The position numbers were made by a program, and so were the translations under genes. The notes beneath the pieces were generated by a model, which was given only the letters and a program-made list of their open reading frames with translations, searched no databases and had not been told where the DNA came from. This document shows positions 46,036 to 57,917 of a DNA stretch of 64,000 nt, piece after piece; position 1 is the stretch's first letter; the number at the start of each line of letters is the position of its first letter. Source of the stretch: Nakamurella multipartita DSM 44233 (lineage in GTDB: Bacteria > Actinomycetota > Actinomycetes > Mycobacteriales > Nakamurellaceae); NCBI RefSeq assembly GCF_000024365.1, contig NC_013235.1:930001-994000 (forward strand). The letters run 5' to 3'.

Positions 46036-48291
46036 ATGACGCTGGACGTCGATGCCCTGCTGGCCGAGTTGACGCTGGAAGAGAAGGCCTCGCTCACCTC
46101 CGGTTCCGCCTTCTGGTTCACCGCCGCCGTGGACCGGCTGGGGATTCCCCGGATCATGGTCTCCGACGGCCCGCACGGGCTGCGCGCCCAGCCGGGCGAG
46201 GGGGACCACGTCGGCCTCGGCGGGAGCCTGCCGGCGACCTGCTTCCCGACCGCGTCGGCGGTGGCCTCGAGCTGGAATCCCGACCTGCTGCGGCGGATCG
46301 GGGTGGCCCTGGCCCGGGAGGCGCGGGCCTGCCGGCTCTCGGTGATCCTCGGTCCGGGCATCAACATCAAGCGATCGCCGTTGTGTGGCCGCAACTTCGA
46401 GTACTTCTCCGAGGATCCCTACCTGACCGGCGAACTCGGCCTGGGCATCGTGGACGGCATCCAGTCGCAGGGGGTCGGCACCTCGGTCAAGCACTTCGCC
46501 GCGAACAACCAGGAGACCGATCGGCAGCGGGTCGACACCCAGGTCGACGAGCGCACCCTGCGGGAGATCTACCTGCCGGCCTTCGAGCGCATCGTCACCG
46601 CCGGTCAACCGTGGACGATCATGTGCTCCTACAACAAGATCAACGGCGTCTCGGCCTCGCAGAACGCCTGGCTGCTGACCACCGTGCTGCGGGACGAATG
46701 GGGCTTCGACGGGCTGGTCGTCTCCGACTGGGGCGCCGTCTACGACCGCGTCCCCGCTCTGGTCGCCGGCCTGGACCTGGAGATGCCGCCGAACCGGCCC
46801 CACAGCCCGGACCAGATCGTCGCCGCGATCCGGGCCGGGAACCTGGACGAGACCGTCCTGGATGCGCGGGTGCGCACCGTGCTGACCCTGGTCGACCGCG
46901 GGGTGGCCGTGCTCGATCTGGACGAGTCCTTCGACGCCGACCAGCATCACCGGCTGGCCCGGGCCGCGGCCGCCGAATCGGTAGTGCTGCTGGCCAACTC
47001 CGGTGGGCTGCTGCCGCTGGCCGCCGACGCCCGGATCGCGGTGATCGGCGAGTTCGCCCGGACCCCGCGGTTCCAGGGCGCCGGCAGCTCGCAGGTCAAC
47101 CCGACCCGGGTGGAGAACGCGCTCGACGAGCTGACGGCCCTGCTCCCGGAGGTCGGCTTCGCGGCCGGCTACGGGATCGACGACACCGCGTCGGACGAGG
47201 CGTTGCGCGCGGAGGCGGTGCGACTGGCCGCCGAGGCCGACACCGTGGTCATGTTCCTGGGTCTGCCGGGCGCGGACGAGTCCGAGGGCTTCGACCGCAC
47301 CCACATGAACCTGCCCGCCGGCCAGCTGGCCACGCTGCGGGCGGTGGCGCAGGTCAATTCCCGGGTGGTCGTCGTGCTGGTCAACGGCTCCACCGTGGTC
47401 CTGGGCGAGGTGGTGCCGCACGCCGCGGCGATCGTCGAGGCCTGGCTGGGCGGTCAGGCCGCCGGGGGCGCGATCGCCGACGTGCTGACCGGGCGGGTGA
47501 ACCCGTCGGGCCGGTTGGCCGAGACCATCCCGCACCGGCTGGCCGACAACTCCTCCTACCTCAACTTTCCCGGCGACTCGCAGGTCGTCCGGTACGGCGA
47601 GGGACTGTTCGTCGGCTACCGCGGGTACGACGCGACCGACACCGATGTCGCCTTCCCGTTCGGATTCGGCCTGTCCTACACCACCTTTGCGGTCGACGAG
47701 CTGGTCGTGAGCACCTCGGGGGCGGTCGCCGACGGCACCCTGACCGCGCAGGTCTCGGTGCGGGTGCGCAACACCGGCCCGGTGGCCGGCGCGCAGGTGG
47801 TGCAGGTCTATGTCCGGGACGTCGCCGCGTCGGTGGCCCGCCCGGTGCGCGAGCTGAAGGGGTTCGGCAAGGTCGAGCTGGCGCCGGGCCAGGCCCGCAC
47901 GGTCACCGTCACCCTCGACCAGCGGGCCTTCTCCTTCTTCTCGCAGCTGCTCGGCCGGTGGGTGGTGGAGGCCGGCGAGTTCGCCGTCGAGGTCGGCTTT
48001 CATTCGCGAGACCTGCCGCTGTCCAGCACGATCCGCGTCGACGCGCCGTCCATCGCGGCGCCGATCACCGCCGGGTCGACGCTGCACGAATGGATGGCCG
48101 ACCCGGTCGCATTGGAGCTGATCGGCGAGGCGGTGGCCGCGGGCGCGTCCGACCCGACCCGGGACACCGAGCTGGTCGCGGTGATCGGCTCCATGCCGAT
48201 GTCCACCCTGGCCGCCTTCAGCGGCATGAGCATCGACCACGACACCCTGGACCGGCTGGTCGAGCGCTGGCGGGAACGCACCGGCGGGTGA
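46036..48291 (+). CDS. Glycoside hydrolase family 3 beta-glucosidase
   Basis: 751 residues. The N-terminal TIM barrel includes SVKHFAANNQETDR and the nucleophile D231 in VVSDWGAVYD. The GH3_C domain has VVLLANSGGLLPL and VIGEFARTPRFQGAGSSQVNP. A fibronectin III-like end domain has VRVRNTGPVAGAQVVQVYV. No signal peptide is present, so it likely acts in the cytoplasm on imported glucosides. The glucosidase role fits the adjacent beta-glucoside PTS operon, which it faces convergently with a 13-bp gap. Confidence 0.92.
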   Translation: MTLDVDALLAELTLEEKASLTSGSAFWFTAAVDRLGIPRIMVSDGPHGLRAQPGEGDHVGLGGSLPATCFPTASAVASSWNPDLLRRIGVALAREARACRLSVILGPGINIKRSPLCGRNFEYFSEDPYLTGELGLGIVDGIQSQGVGTSVKHFAANNQETDRQRVDTQVDERTLREIYLPAFERIVTAGQPWTIMCSYNKINGVSASQNAWLLTTVLRDEWGFDGLVVSDWGAVYDRVPALVAGLDLEMPPNRPHSPDQIVAAIRAGNLDETVLDARVRTVLTLVDRGVAVLDLDESFDADQHHRLARAAAAESVVLLANSGGLLPLAADARIAVIGEFARTPRFQGAGSSQVNPTRVENALDELTALLPEVGFAAGYGIDDTASDEALRAEAVRLAAEADTVVMFLGLPGADESEGFDRTHMNLPAGQLATLRAVAQVNSRVVVVLVNGSTVVLGEVVPHAAAIVEAWLGGQAAGGAIADVLTGRVNPSGRLAETIPHRLADNSSYLNFPGDSQVVRYGEGLFVGYRGYDATDTDVAFPFGFGLSYTTFAVDELVVSTSGAVADGTLTAQVSVRVRNTGPVAGAQVVQVYVRDVAASVARPVRELKGFGKVELAPGQARTVTVTLDQRAFSFFSQLLGRWVVEAGEFAVEVGFHSRDLPLSSTIRVDAPSIAAPITAGSTLHEWMADPVALELIGEAVAAGASDPTRDTELVAVIGSMPMSTLAAFSGMSIDHDTLDRLVERWRERTGG

Positions 48292-48304
48292 CCGGCCCGG
48301 CCGG

Positions 48305-48544
48305 TCAGCGGCGCAGCAGTACCGTGAGCTCGTCGAAGGTCTCCAGCAGGCCGCTGCGCAGGGCGATCTGGTACTGCCCGCGCTGGTGCACCGCGATCGC
48401 GACCTGATCCTGGGCGGCGACGGCCGCCTCGTCGACCAGGTCGGTGTCGTGCAACTCGAACCGCAGGCGGGCCCAGCAACGGGTCAGCGACGCGACGTTC
48501 TCGCGGCCGCCGACCGCGGCCAGCAGCTCCTGGGCCAGGCTCAT
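48305..48544 (-). CDS. Stand-alone PTS EIIB domain (glucose/glucoside type)
   Basis: 79 residues comprising only an EIIB fold: LAQELLAAVGGRENVASLTRC with the phosphorylated Cys at 23 (TRCWARLRFEL in place of HCATRLRF). No EIIC or EIIA part is present. Its ATG overlaps the licT stop. It might phosphorylate or relay phosphate to LicT, or serve another EIIC (inference). Confidence 0.78.
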   Translation of the reverse strand: MSLAQELLAAVGGRENVASLTRCWARLRFELHDTDLVDEAAVAAQDQVAIAVHQRGQYQIALRSGLLETFDELTVLLRR

Positions 48545-49410
48545 CGGTCCGCTCCGTCCGGGGCGGCGGCCGTGGCGGCGTCCACCAGCCGGCTGACATG
48601 CAGCGCGAGATAGAGGATCTCGTCGGTGCTGATGGCCCAGCCGTACTGGTCGGCGAGCAGCGTGCCGATCCGTCCGGCCGAGGTGTACTCGCGGGGCCGG
48701 GCCGACTGCAGGGCCGCGTGCAGCTCGGCCGGGGTCTCCCGCAGCTTGCGGCCCTGCTGCTCGCGCAGGAACAGGTACCGCAGGTGGGTGACGAACCGGG
48801 CGACCTCCACCGAGCCCTCGTCGATCTCCACCCCGTACTCCTCGCGGATGATGTCCAGGGTGCGGTGCAGGGTCTGCGTCATCTGCGCGGTGGTCGAGAT
48901 GTCGCTGGTGTCGAACTGCGCGTTGACCAGATGCAGGGCCAGTGGCACCGCCTCCACCTCGGGCAGCCGCACCCCGCGCTCCTGGGCGACCAGGTCCAGC
49001 GCGGCCCGGGCCACCTGGACCTCGGCGGGGTAGAGGTACTGCACCTCCCAGCGCAGCGGGTACTCGATCTCCCCGGCGCCCTCCGCGGCCCGGCGCAGGG
49101 CGAAGCTCAGGTGGTCGGCCAGCGGGAGCAGGATGTGGTCGGTGATGTGCGGGCCGAGCCGGCCGCGGGCCAGCTCGACGATCCGGCCGGTCAGATCGAT
49201 GTCCTCGGGCGGGATCTCGTTGACCAGGGCGGCGATCCGGTCCACCCCGCCGGTCCCGCTGGGCCCGAACCGGCGCTCGACCCGGCTCTCGTCGACCGTG
49301 GCCCCGGCGGTGACCTTGAAGCCGAGCCCGCGGCCGAACAGGACGTGCTCGACCCCGCGCTCGTCCCGGCCGAGCACGACGTTGTTGTTGAACACCTTCA
49401 GGACCTGCAC
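48541..49410 (-). CDS. licT: BglG/LicT-family transcriptional antiterminator
   Basis: 289 residues. The N-terminal RNA-binding domain starts MQVLKVFNNNVVLGRDERG. Two PRD domains follow; the four regulatory His are all present, in LPLADHLSFAL, PLALHLVNAQ, RFVTHLRYLF and YLALHVSRL. These proteins bind a RAT hairpin in nascent mRNA to prevent termination and are switched by PTS phosphorylation. A matching RAT exists in the bglF leader. It is third in the operon after bglA. Confidence 0.94.
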   Translation of the reverse strand: MQVLKVFNNNVVLGRDERGVEHVLFGRGLGFKVTAGATVDESRVERRFGPSGTGGVDRIAALVNEIPPEDIDLTGRIVELARGRLGPHITDHILLPLADHLSFALRRAAEGAGEIEYPLRWEVQYLYPAEVQVARAALDLVAQERGVRLPEVEAVPLALHLVNAQFDTSDISTTAQMTQTLHRTLDIIREEYGVEIDEGSVEVARFVTHLRYLFLREQQGRKLRETPAELHAALQSARPREYTSAGRIGTLLADQYGWAISTDEILYLALHVSRLVDAATAAAPDGADR

Positions 49411-49469
49411 TGCGTCTCTCCTCGCTGAGAGCTGGGGACCGTGATCGATCCTGCCTGCTGATCGGGGTC

Positions 49470-49507
49470 GCGGCTCGGGCGGGGCGGCGGTGGCCCACCC
49501 GAGCCGC
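49470..49507 (-). terminator. Hairpin between bglA and licT
   Basis: GCGGCTCGGG pairs with CCCGAGCCGC (10 bp) with a GC-rich 18-base loop, eight bases after the bglA stop. It has no U-tract and may reduce licT expression relative to bglA. Confidence 0.55.
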
Positions 49508-49515
49508 GGGTCGGG

Positions 49516-52927
<3,412 letters not shown>

Positions 52928-52993
52928 GATTCCTCCGTCGTTCAGGTGTGGAATTTCATGGCTGTCCGCAGCAAGGGGCATGCCTACGAGAAC

Positions 52994-53055
52994 AAAAAAA
53001 CCCGGGACGGACCCCACGCGATCGATTCGATCAGCAGGGGTTCGGCCCGGGTTTT
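52994..53055 (-). terminator. Intrinsic terminator in bglF leader
   Basis: Minus-strand RNA: AAAACCCGGGCCGAACCCC pairs with GGGGTCCGTCCCGGGTTTT and is followed by seven U. It is one of the few intrinsic terminators in this window with a proper U-tract. Its 5' arm overlaps the RAT. Confidence 0.85.
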
Positions 53056-53079
53056 GCCTGCGGCTCGCAGTAACAATCC
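53050..53079 (-). promoter_or_regulatory. RAT: ribonucleic antiterminator for LicT/BglG
   Basis: Minus-strand leader RNA carries GGATTGTTACTG, a short loop region and GCAGGCAAAACC. That is essentially the E. coli bgl and Bacillus licS RAT pattern. The last bases are shared with the terminator 5' arm, so LicT binding and termination are mutually exclusive. Confidence 0.9.
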
Positions 53080-53115
53080 CAAGTCTTCGGGGACGCCGGA
53101 AGGCATCCAGGACGC

Positions 53116-53145
53116 AGATTAGAGCCTCCGGTGCCGTGCTGTCCA
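53116..53145 (-). promoter_or_regulatory. bglF operon promoter
   Basis: Minus-strand TGGACA (-35) and TAATCT (-10) with an 18-bp spacer. The start would lie near 53109, about 30 bases before the RAT. Confidence 0.55.
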
Positions 53146-53188
53146 GAGGTCGACAAGACTCACCAGAACTGCCCGCGAAACGCTCTCC

Positions 53189-54542
53189 GTGCCTCACGTA
53201 GGAATGCCCGCGTAGCGGTGACCGTGCTGGGGCATGGAGAGTGGGTTGTCGATGGCGTCTCGGGCGGAGATCACCACCAGGTACGCCAAGGCGTTCAAGG
53301 CTGCGGACAGGCGTACGAAGGGCCGGATCCTGGACGAGGTGGTGTCCGTGACGGGCTGGTCGCGGGACAACGCCCGGCGACGGTTGACCAGCGCCGCGCA
53401 GTGCCCGCCGGGCGGCGGCCGACAGGTCGCCCAGCGGCCCAGGAAGCAGCGGGCGAACAAGTTCTCCTACGAGGCGTTAAAGGTCCTCCAGCGGGTCTGG
53501 GCGGCTTCCGGTGGGCAGTGCGGCAAGTACCTGGCCGCATCGATGGACACGCAACTGGACGGGCTGGAACGGCACGGGGAGCTGGTCGACGGCGAGGGCC
53601 GGTACAGCGCTTCGGTGCGGGCCGAGCTGCTCGCGATGTCGCCGGCGACGATCGACCGCTACCTGCGGACCGCGAAGGCCACCGACCAGGTCCGCGGTGT
53701 CTCGACCACGAAACCGTCACCGTTGCTGCGGTCCTCGATCAAGATCCGTAAGGCGGGCGACGAGGTCGAGGCCGAGCCCGGCTTCTTCGAGGGCGACACG
53801 GTTGCGCATTGCGGCCCGACCCTGCGGGGCGAGTTCGCTCGCTCGGTGAACCTGACCTGTGTGCATACCGGGTGGGTCTTCACCCGCTCGACGCGCAACA
53901 ACGCGCACGCCAACATCCTGGCCGCGCTGCAGGCCGGGGTGCAGGAGATCCCTTTCGCGGTCACCGGTCTGGACTTCGACAACGGAGGTGAGTTCCTGAA
54001 CCGGGCCGTCATCAAATGGGCCGCCGAGCAAGACATCTACTTCACCCGGTCCCGGCCGTACAAGAAGAACGACCAGGCCACGATCGAGTCGAAGAACAAC
54101 CACCTGGTCCGCCGGTACGCGTTCTACTACCGGTACGACACCGACGAGGAACGACACGCGTTGAACCGGCTCTGGAAGCTGGTCAACGACCGGCTCAACT
54201 ACCTCACCCCGACGATCAAGCCGGTCGGCTGGGGCGAGAACAAGGCCGGTCGCCGCAAACGCCTTTACGACAAGCCGCAAACCCCGTTGAGTCGGCTGCT
54301 GGCCGCCGGCACGCTGTCGCCGGCGCAAGCCCACGAACTGACCGCCTACCGGGACGGGCTCAACCCGGCCGCGCTCGCCCGTGAGATCGCCGGCATTCAG
54401 GCCGTGCTGCTGGGCCTGGCCAAGAACAAGACCGAGCAGCTCTACCTCGCGACCGTCCCCAAGGCACTGCCCGACGTGCGCAAAGGCGTCCGGATCAGGG
54501 CCGGCTGACGCCCTGCTTCGCGGGCATTCCTAGATGAGGCAC
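53189..54542 (+). mobile_element. IS481-like insertion sequence with 28-bp inverted ends
   Basis: The left end (53189-53216) and right end (54515-54542) are inverted repeats matching at 25 of 28 bases, starting GTGCCTCA and containing TAGGAATGCCCGCG. One rve-type transposase fills the interior. No clear target duplication was seen. The element lies about 44 bp upstream of the bglF -35. Confidence 0.85.
53252..54508 (+). CDS. DDE transposase with integrase (rve) core, IS481-like
   Basis: 418 residues from ATG 53252; a longer start at 53234 is possible. The N-terminal part contains helix-turn-helix segments (TKGRILDEVVSVTGWSRDNARR). The catalytic core has Asp in FFEGDTVAHCG, Asp in TGLDFDNGGEF and Glu in DQATIESKNNHLVRRY, forming the DDE triad with the usual N-rich context. 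The frame is intact. Family assignment (IS481 or a related unclassified group) is uncertain without comparison. Confidence 0.85.
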   Translation: MASRAEITTRYAKAFKAADRRTKGRILDEVVSVTGWSRDNARRRLTSAAQCPPGGGRQVAQRPRKQRANKFSYEALKVLQRVWAASGGQCGKYLAASMDTQLDGLERHGELVDGEGRYSASVRAELLAMSPATIDRYLRTAKATDQVRGVSTTKPSPLLRSSIKIRKAGDEVEAEPGFFEGDTVAHCGPTLRGEFARSVNLTCVHTGWVFTRSTRNNAHANILAALQAGVQEIPFAVTGLDFDNGGEFLNRAVIKWAAEQDIYFTRSRPYKKNDQATIESKNNHLVRRYAFYYRYDTDEERHALNRLWKLVNDRLNYLTPTIKPVGWGENKAGRRKRLYDKPQTPLSRLLAAGTLSPAQAHELTAYRDGLNPAALAREIAGIQAVLLGLAKNKTEQLYLATVPKALPDVRKGVRIRAG

Positions 54543-54548
54543 GGACCG

Positions 54549-54576
54549 TCCTACGCGGGCATCTTGACGTGAGGCA
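54549..54576 (-). repeat. Extra terminal-repeat copy outside the IS right end
   Basis: The minus strand reads TGCCTCACGTCAAGATGCCCGCGTAG-like sequence, closely matching the IS left end, but it lies seven bases beyond the right inverted repeat. It may be a relic of an older copy or a doubled end. Confidence 0.7.
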
Positions 54577-54679
54577 TTGCGGAGGTGAGCGGCCGGCGAT
54601 CGGTGTGAGCTGCGCGTCATCCCGCGTCGGGGCCGGCGAAAGCGGTTGTCGGCCCGGCCACCCCGCAATCGGCCGACGG

Positions 54680-55714
54680 TCAGCCGGTGAGCGCGATCGT
54701 GCCCGCCGGTGAACCGGCCGCGGTCAGCGCGGGGTCCTCGTAGGTCAGCGTGTAGGTGCCGCGGCTGGTCGAGGGGACCAGGAAGGCCAGGGTCGCGCGC
54801 TCGTCGTCGACCACGGTGCCCGGGTACAGGGCCTCGCAGCAGAAGCCGCTCCGCAGCTGGTCGGTGGCCAGCTTCTGCCCGGCCGGGTCGACAAGGGTGA
54901 AGTACCCGCGGTCGACGTAGTACCCGGACGCCTGACAATCCGCCGCGCAGCTGAGCTCGATGCGCAGGCTGATCACGTCGGTGCCGCGCTCGCCGGACTC
55001 GTAGCTGGGGGCCCGGGTTCCGCCGACCAGGTCGATCACCACCTGGCCCTGGTTGGCCCGGGCGGACTCGGACAGGGTCATGGGCTCGACGCTGTCCACG
55101 GCGCTGCCGGCCGACAGCGGGATCGTCGTCTGGTTGTCCTGGGCGTCACCCCAGACCAGCGATGTCCGGTCGATGGCGGCCTGGGCGCCGGCGGACGGGT
55201 CGGTGCCCTGGTCCACCGACACCACGATCGATCCCTTGGCGGTCGCCCCGGCCGGTGTCGCATCCGCCGGCAGGTCCTCGGAGGAGTCGGCCATCGAACC
55301 GTCCACCAGCACCACCCCGCGCGGGACGTAGGCCTGCTCGGCGGTGATGTTGCGATACTCCAGGTCGATCTCCAGGTCTAGTCCGCCGGCCGCCTCGGCC
55401 GCCCGCACCTGGGTCACGGTGATCGCGAAACCGCCGTACCAGCCGGTCTTGTCGATCGTGACGGCGACCGGCGCCGGCCCGGTGGTGGTCGTGCCGGCCG
55501 AGGCCGCGTCGGTGGCCGACCCGGGGTTCGATCGGTCCGTCGATTCGCTGCTCGAGGTGGGCGCGGCCGGTTTCATCGCCCCCATGTCGGTCGAGGTCCG
55601 AGAGGTGACCGCGGCCGCGTCACCGCCGACCGGGGTGCTGCAGGCGGCCAGGCCCACCAGGGCGGCGGTCAGGCCGACCGCAAGGGCAAGGCGGCGGGCA
55701 GGCGACGGCGTCAC
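54680..55714 (-). CDS. Putative lipoprotein of unknown function
   Basis: 344 residues. A signal peptide (RRLALAVGLTAALVGLAAC) ends in a lipobox LAAC with Cys near 25. A Ser/Thr/Ala-rich linker of about 60 residues follows, then a beta-rich domain with GWYGGFAITVTQVRAAEA and LEIDLEYRNIT. It has four further Cys (SCAADCQASGYYVDRG and SGFCCEALYPG). A typical cell-surface, possibly ligand-binding protein; no family was recognised. GTG start with GGAGATTCCC upstream. It is divergent from nhaA. Confidence 0.72.
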   Translation of the reverse strand: MTPSPARRLALAVGLTAALVGLAACSTPVGGDAAAVTSRTSTDMGAMKPAAPTSSSESTDRSNPGSATDAASAGTTTTGPAPVAVTIDKTGWYGGFAITVTQVRAAEAAGGLDLEIDLEYRNITAEQAYVPRGVVLVDGSMADSSEDLPADATPAGATAKGSIVVSVDQGTDPSAGAQAAIDRTSLVWGDAQDNQTTIPLSAGSAVDSVEPMTLSESARANQGQVVIDLVGGTRAPSYESGERGTDVISLRIELSCAADCQASGYYVDRGYFTLVDPAGQKLATDQLRSGFCCEALYPGTVVDDERATLAFLVPSTSRGTYTLTYEDPALTAAGSPAGTIALTG

Positions 55715-55881
55715 GGGAATCTCCTCACGGCAGCTGGGCTGGCATGAAGTCTGATCGCTGCGCCGTCATGGTGATACCCGGGCCTCGATTCCAGGCGCCG
55801 TCCCGGGCACCGGAGCCTGCGGCTTTCGCTCCCGCGATTAGGGTGTGCTCGTTCGGATGCGCAATGACGGAAGAGACCGCC

Positions 55882-57276
55882 ATGACCGAAACCCCCCGTC
55901 CGGGTCCGGCGCCCCGGGTCGTGTTCCGTGGCCCGTCCCCGGCCGCCCGTCGGTTCCTGGCCACCGAAGCGGCCGGGTCGGTGTTCCTGCTGATCGGCAC
56001 CGTGCTCGCCCTGGCCTGGGCCAATTCGCCGTGGGCCGCCTCCTACGCCGGCCTGTGGCACCTGCCGGTCGGTGTCGAGATCGGCCCGCTGGCCTTCCAG
56101 ATGAGCCTGCAGCATTGGGTCAACGACGCCGCGATGGCGGTGTTCTTCTGCGTGATCGGGCTGGAGATCACCCGGGAGATCGCGCAGGGCGACCTGCGGG
56201 ATCGCCGGACGGTGACGGTACCGACCCTCGGGGCCGTCGGTGGGCTGCTCGTGCCCATCGGCATCTACCTGCTGTTCAACCCGTCGGGGGAGGCGGCGCA
56301 GGGCTGGGGTGTGGTGATGTCCACCGACACGGCGTTCGTGCTCGGGGTGCTGGCCCTGTTCGGGCCGCGCTGCCCGGACCGGATCCGGGTATTCCTGCTG
56401 ACCTTGGCCATCGCCGACGACATCGGCGCGATCACCCTGATGGCGGTCTTCTATTCCGAGGACCCCTCGCTGCCGGCCCTGGGCGTGTCCGTGTTGCTGG
56501 TCGGCGCGCTGCTCGGGCTGCGCTGGATCGGCGTCTGGCGGTTGTACCCGTACGTGCTGGTCGGGATCGCGCTGTGGTTCGCCGTCTACCAGTCCGGAGT
56601 GCACGCGACGCTGGCCGGGGTGGCCATCGGGTTGATCATTCCGGCGATGCCGCCCGCGCAGTCGGTCGTCGACCGCAGCGCCGCCTACAACCGGGCTCTG
56701 CGGGAATCGCCCACGGCCGAACGGGTCCAGCTCGCAGTCCTCGCCGCCCAGGCGACGATCCCGGCCAACGACCGGCTGGAGCGGGCCCTGCACCCGTGGA
56801 CGGCGTACCTGATCGTCCCGGTGTTCGCACTGGCCAACGCCGGGGTCGCGCTGGACGCCGACGCGCTCGGGTCGGCGTTGGGCTCGTCGGTGACCTGGGG
56901 AGTAGCGGTGGCCCTGGTCCTGGGCAACACCGTGGGCATCACCGGGGCCGCCATGCTCACGCTGCGGCTGGGATGGGGGGTGCTGCCGGGCGGGGTGCGC
57001 TACTCGCACCTGCTGGCCGCGGCCATGCTGGCCGGCATCGGCTTCACCATCTCGCTGTTCATCGCCGAGCTGGCCTTCACCGATCCCGCCGTGATGGAGC
57101 AGGCCAAGATCGGCATCCTGGCCGGGTCGCTGGTGGCTGCAGTGCTCGGCTCGACCACCATGCGGCTGCTGGGCAACCGGTTCCCGATGTGCTCGCCCGG
57201 AGCCGGGGAGTCCACCCTGGCGTTGCCGCCCCGGCCCTGGCGGGCCCCGCAACCGGTGCTGGCGCCGGGGCGTTGA
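55882..57276 (+). CDS. nhaA: Na+/H+ antiporter NhaA
   Basis: 464 residues with about 12 membrane segments. The NhaA core has HWVNDAAMAVFFCVIGLEI, STDTAFVLGVLALFG and the ion-binding Asp pair in LTLAIADDIGAI; GIGFTISLFIAELAF is near the end. It exports Na+ in exchange for protons. ATG at 55882 is preferred because GGAAGAG precedes it; ATG at 55864 is in frame but lacks a ribosome binding site. The C-terminal tail is Pro-rich. A DsbA-like gene follows after 22 bases; in many actinobacteria these two are fused. Confidence 0.92.
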   Translation: MTETPRPGPAPRVVFRGPSPAARRFLATEAAGSVFLLIGTVLALAWANSPWAASYAGLWHLPVGVEIGPLAFQMSLQHWVNDAAMAVFFCVIGLEITREIAQGDLRDRRTVTVPTLGAVGGLLVPIGIYLLFNPSGEAAQGWGVVMSTDTAFVLGVLALFGPRCPDRIRVFLLTLAIADDIGAITLMAVFYSEDPSLPALGVSVLLVGALLGLRWIGVWRLYPYVLVGIALWFAVYQSGVHATLAGVAIGLIIPAMPPAQSVVDRSAAYNRALRESPTAERVQLAVLAAQATIPANDRLERALHPWTAYLIVPVFALANAGVALDADALGSALGSSVTWGVAVALVLGNTVGITGAAMLTLRLGWGVLPGGVRYSHLLAAAMLAGIGFTISLFIAELAFTDPAVMEQAKIGILAGSLVAAVLGSTTMRLLGNRFPMCSPGAGESTLALPPRPWRAPQPVLAPGR

Positions 57277-57298
57277 CCGCCCCGCGAATAATGGCCGG

Positions 57299-57865
57299 AT
57301 GACGGATCCGGTGACCGAGGTGCCCGACGAACCGGCGGCGCCGGACGGCGACGTGCCCCGCGAGGACGGCCTGGTCGACCATGTGCGGGGCGCCCTGGAC
57401 GCCCCGGTCACGGTCATCGAGTACGGCGACTTCGAATGCCCGTACTGCGCGGCGGCCAAGCCGGTGCTGGAGGAGGTGCTGGCGGGCTCGGCCGGCCGGG
57501 TGCGGTTGATCTTCCGGAACTTCCCGCTGTACGAGGTGCATCCGTACGCGTTGACGGCCGCACTGGCGGCCGAGGCGGCCGCCGCCCAGGGCGCCTTCTG
57601 GCCCATGCACGACATGCTGTTCGCGCATCAGACCCGGCTGTCGGACTGGGATCTGGCCAAATACGCGACCAAGCTGGGGCTGGACGGATCCCGGGTGATC
57701 GGCGACCCGGCCCAGCCCTACGGCGACAAGGTCGAGGCCGACTTCGCCCTCGCCCTGGCCGCCGGCGTGCAGGGCACCCCGACCGTGTTCATCAACGGCG
57801 TGCTGTACGAGGGTCGCTTCGATGTCACCGGCCTGCGCCGGGCGGTGGCTCAGGCCGGGGGCTGA
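57299..57865 (+). CDS. DsbA-like thioredoxin-fold oxidoreductase
   Basis: 188 residues, no signal peptide. The redox motif is C47-P-Y-C50 in GDFECPYCAAAKP. The cis-Pro loop is in GVQGTPTVFINGVLYEG, and a helical insertion lies between. It fits DsbA/FrnE-type proteins and the Trx-like domain found fused behind NhaA in related genomes. It may modulate NhaA or act in cytoplasmic thiol exchange (inference). Confidence 0.88.
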   Translation: MTDPVTEVPDEPAAPDGDVPREDGLVDHVRGALDAPVTVIEYGDFECPYCAAAKPVLEEVLAGSAGRVRLIFRNFPLYEVHPYALTAALAAEAAAAQGAFWPMHDMLFAHQTRLSDWDLAKYATKLGLDGSRVIGDPAQPYGDKVEADFALALAAGVQGTPTVFINGVLYEGRFDVTGLRRAVAQAGG

Positions 57866-57917
57866 GCCCGGTCCACTCGGCCTCGGGCCGGGTTCGTGCG
57901 GATCGCGCCTCAGTCGC

